Assembly: GCF_000313135.1 (NCBI RefSeq)
Contig: NW_004457343.1
Span: 51,007-103,918 of the forward strand
DNA from: Acanthamoeba castellanii str. Neff
Taxonomy: Eukaryota > Discosea > Longamoebia > Acanthamoebidae
Length of the DNA: 52,912 nt
Direction of reading: 5' to 3'
Of the stretch, positions 50,420 to 52,912 are shown in pieces. The number at the start of each line of letters is the position of its first letter. Within the stretch, counting starts at the first letter, position 1. Both the position numbers and the translations under genes were made by a program. Under the pieces are notes generated by a model, which saw nothing but the letters and a program-made list of their open reading frames with translations, was not told where the DNA came from and searched no databases.

Positions 50420-51060
50420 CCACACAGGGGTAGCCAGCAAATAGTCCCTAAGCCCAGTGTATTGTGGATTTTAAGCCTTTGTAAAATTATCTTTGGTGAA
50501 GATGAGTGGCTTTATTGAGGAAATTGGCACTTGCAGCCCATCACATGGCAGTGCTAGCCTAATGTGAGCAGCTGGCAGGAGCCAAGAATTGATTTGCAGT
50601 GTGGAGAGAGGGGGAAGTTGTGGATGAGATTTGAAGCATTCTTTACCACATCAAGTGCATGGGCAGTTTTGGGCTGGGTGAGGAAAGTGAACTCTGAATT
50701 GCACCAGTAATTGCACCAGTGACATGAGTGTGGCTTGCCCATGCTTGACAATTGCCACACATGTTCACTTTCTGCTTGAAAACCTCCCCTTGGCTGCAGT
50801 TGGAAAGAAAAGGAATGAAATCATGTGAATCTGCTTCTGCCTGGTGCTTCCTTGATGAATTTTCTGTGGTGGTTACCTAACTCTGGTCACTAGCCCACCA
50901 GACAGCACACAGAAATCACTGCATCAGGTGGGCAGGTGGTACTGCAATGATATTCAGTGAACTAAGGCAAAATTGAGGGGGAAGATTAAGATCTATTTTC
51001 TGCTGAAGAGTTAGCTGGCCTCTGGCTTGGAGGGGTATCAAAAAAAGTTGGGTATCTTCT
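50420..51060. other. CpG-free spacer between convergent U6 genes
   Basis: After the CG at 50418 I find no CG dinucleotide until 51061, although CG occurs every few bases in the rest of the window. The stretch is AT-richer and TG/CA-rich. It has no gene-like frame and contains a perfect 12-bp tandem duplication (AATTGCACCAGT twice, near 50697-50720). Its last ~40 bp lie in the right U6 arm. Confidence 0.9.
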
Positions 51061-51091
51061 CGATTTTGCGTGTCATCCTTGCGCAGGGGCC

Positions 51092-51123
<32 letters not shown>

Positions 51124-51152
51124 ACAGATGGAGCCTCCCTTTCGGGAGGTCC
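51043..51152 (-). ncRNA. U6: U6 snRNA, copy B
   Basis: On the minus strand it is identical to copy A from the 5' stem-loop to the T7 terminator (51040-51046). Confidence 0.97.
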
Positions 51153-51175
51153 AACCTGCACTGTGCCCCGCCGCC

Positions 51176-51185
51176 CCCTTTTGAG
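51176..51185 (-). promoter_or_regulatory. TATA-like box of U6 copy B
   Basis: CTCAAAAGGG on the minus strand, at the same spacing as in copy A. Confidence 0.7.
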
Positions 51186-51209
51186 CCCTGCCCTCCGCGT
51201 GCCTCCCTC

Positions 51210-51223
51210 CTATTATGGGACTG
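51210..51223 (-). promoter_or_regulatory. snRNA upstream element (PSE-like) of U6 copy B
   Basis: CAGTCCCATAATAG on the minus strand, 71 bp before the RNA start. Confidence 0.75.
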
Positions 51224-51407
51224 CTTTTTTTCGCCGCTCGTGTTTTGTGTCGACACCACGCGTGTCGTGTGCTGTCGTGTCGTGCGCTCATGCCGTGTGC
51301 TGTCGTGTTGTGCCAGACGCGCTGTGATACACATGTGTGCTTGTGTAGTGAATAAACTGAAACCAACCACTGTTCATGTTCCAATCGCCAGCACAGACGA
51401 CAGACGG

Positions 51408-51990
51408 CTAGAAGAAACGAGCATAGCTGAGGGAGACCTTGCCCACGTTCTGGCGCAGCACATTGCGCAGGGTGCGCATGAACGGGTCCACATTGCACGC
51501 CACCGGCTGCCTCTTGTCCTCATCGCCCTCCTGCGGATACTGTGATGGTTCGCGCGCTCGGTCGTGAGTACCATCAAAAAAGCTGTACCGCGTTTGGTGG
51601 TAGTGGTGCACAAAAGTTATGGTGTGAGGGTGGTGTTACCTTGGGCTCGTAGGTCGAGACAAAGTAGTGGTTAGGCGAAGGCGGCGAGTGGTGCAGGAAG
51701 TCCCACACGGCGAGCAGGATGGTCGTGATCTCCTCCGGCGTGATCTCGCCCATGATCTCCCCGCAGTAGCACAGCGGAGCCGGCACCTGGTGCGACCACC
51801 ATCACCACCATCGTCAATAACAACAACAATCACACGCAGTGAAACGAAACACATCATGTGGCCTGGCCTGGGTGATGAGATGAGCAACGAGGCTAGCCAT
51901 GATGATGATGCTGATGATGATAGTAGTGGAGGGGTATCAAAAAAAGTTGGGTATCTTCTCGATTTTGCGTGTCATCCTTGCGCAGGGGCC

Positions 51991-52022
<32 letters not shown>

Positions 52023-52874
52023 ACAGATGGAGCCTCCCTTTCGGGAGGTCCGACCTTGAGAAGGCCCAGAGGACCCTTTTGAGGGCGCCGCTCCACCAAC
52101 CTCCCCTCCATTATGGGAGCGACAATTCCGTGTGCTATTTTTTGTGTCGACACCGTGCGTGTCGTGTCGTGTCGTGTCCATATTGGGGGGGGGAGGCGTA
52201 CCCATTTGGCGCTGCGAAGGAGTTCGAGAAGGCGGCAGGTGAAGCTGAACTCGGTCGATGTCTTCGGCTGGGGCGCGATCTCGGCGTGCCAGTGCGAGAT
52301 CGTGTACACCATGAGGCTCCGTATCACCTCCAAACACCGGTACAGAATCGACGGCTCTGCGTGTCGTGCGCATGTGTCGTGTGTCGTGTGTCGTGGCGTG
52401 TGCGGTGACATGCGTGTGGCGTGTGCGGTTGAGTGAGTTCGGACTGAAAGCGCTGCGGCGCGGTGGTGCGGTGGGAGGGGGGCGAAGAGCGCACCTCGGG
52501 CGATGAGTTCGAGGAGGGGCACGAGGATGGCGTTCTGGGTGAAGATCTTCTGCACGAACTGGTCGCGCGCGAAGGTCGGCCGCCGGGGCAGCACCTCCTT
52601 GTACTGTTCGTAGGTGGGCGTCGGGTCCTGGGTGCGCATGAGCCGCGCCAGGTACAGGTCGGCCAGCACGCCCAGCCGCTCCACGTCGTCTGCGTTGATT
52701 CGAACGTTGGTCGGTCAAAGCCGGTAAAAAGTCAGCTAACGTCGGTCAAAAGTCAGCCGCCACGGGGGGGGGGTGGAGTTACTGTGGTGAACGCAGAGCG
52801 AGAGGAGGTCGATGATGTGTCGTTGGTTGTCCTGCAGCAGCATGGCCTCCAGCAGCACCTTGTCCTGGTAGTGA
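51408..52874 (-). CDS. Unrecognised helical protein, 5' end outside window, hosts U6 copy C
   Basis: Five exons are visible (52783-52874, 52495-52689, 52202-52356, 51640-51786 and 51408-51539), all in phase, ending at TAG 51408. The 239 visible residues are helical and leucine-rich (LLQDNQRHIIDLLSLCVHHN; LGVLADLYLARLMRTQ; YRCLEVIRSLMVYTISHWHA; EIMGEITPEEITTILLAVWD), like a HEAT-type solenoid. It ends VLRQNVGKVSLSYARFF. A faint likeness of the last 130 residues to the C-terminus of NELF-C/D (TH1) was noticed, but it is too weak to name the gene. The third visible intron (51787-52201, about 415 bp, unusually long here) contains a complete U6 gene on the same strand. Confidence 0.7.
51942..52051 (-). 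ncRNA. U6: U6 snRNA, copy C, inside an intron
   Basis: The minus-strand RNA sequence matches copies A and B, including the 5' stem-loop, core and T7 terminator (51939-51945). Its upstream flank is diverged except for the two promoter elements, so it is an older, independently maintained copy. Confidence 0.96.
52074..52083 (-). promoter_or_regulatory. TATA-like box of U6 copy C
   Basis: CTCAAAAGGG is kept while neighbouring bases differ from copies A and B, which argues for selection. Confidence 0.75.
52108..52121 (-). promoter_or_regulatory. snRNA upstream element (PSE-like) of U6 copy C
   Basis: CGCTCCCATAATGG starts 70 bp before the RNA. The TCCCATAAT core is conserved with copies A and B. 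Confidence 0.7.
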
Positions 52875-52912
52875 CTGCACACGCACGCACGCAACGGTCA
52901 ACACTACCACAC

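Larger units (their letters stand above)
51018..51257 (-). repeat. Right arm of 240-bp inverted duplication containing U6
   Basis: Reverse complement of 50169-50408. The two U6 genes face each other across the 609-bp spacer. Confidence 0.9.

Noticed and set aside
51408..52874. Naming the truncated gene as NELF-C/D (TH1)
   Set aside because: Only a loose pattern near the C-terminus fits. The upstream exons do not, so the gene is left unnamed.

Overview
The window looks like nuclear DNA of an Acanthamoeba-type amoebozoan, most likely A. castellanii. The genes are GC-rich and packed on both strands, and I resolved about 125 short introns. Most donors read GT followed by ACG or ACC, and many introns carry pentamer or dinucleotide runs such as TCGTG and CACACG. 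Exon joins below were chosen by splice signals, reading phase and protein-family fit. No transcript data were used.

Region by region. 1-9.4 kb: an unrecognised gene cut by the window edge, a small proline-rich membrane protein whose centre appears inverted between perfect repeats, a PBZ-finger PARP, a small unknown protein, a secreted intradiol dioxygenase with broken frames, and an unknown protein with lectin-like repeats. 9.4-22.5 kb: a coiled-coil protein, cyclin H, exosome subunit RRP45, a type I membrane protein, a DTWD1-type tRNA enzyme, a fusion of a 3'-5' exonuclease with a SpoIIIAA/Ycf45-like ATPase, and a BTB protein with an in-frame stop. 22.6-35.4 kb: a flavin-reductase-fold protein, the minor-spliceosome U12 snRNA, a mitochondrial-type aldehyde dehydrogenase, the 26-exon tubulin cofactor D gene, a tRNA-like sequence and a sulfotransferase. 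35.6-46.2 kb: a costars-family protein, a 1398-residue vWA protein, a glutathione S-transferase, an SLC35F-like transporter and ribosomal protein eL27. 46.2-52.9 kb: U2 snRNA, a membrane-anchored GH5 protein lacking its catalytic residues, three U6 snRNA genes, and a 5'-truncated unknown gene that carries one U6 gene in an intron.

Most genes are unrelated housekeeping genes. The clearest functional theme is splicing: U2, U12 and three U6 genes lie in 28 kb and share an upstream element (CCCAYAA core) 62-71 bp before the RNA start. The U6 copies add a CTCAAAAGGG box near -30, as expected for Pol III.

The strongest unexplained signals are: the inverted segment at 1710-1899, which is open in both orientations; the stretch of about 640 bp without a single CpG between two convergent, apparently identical U6 copies; the exonuclease-ATPase fusion; and the GH5 pseudoenzyme. 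Several genes show one-base frame breaks. Those in the dioxygenase fit lost bases in short homopolymers, so sequence error must be excluded before calling pseudogenes.
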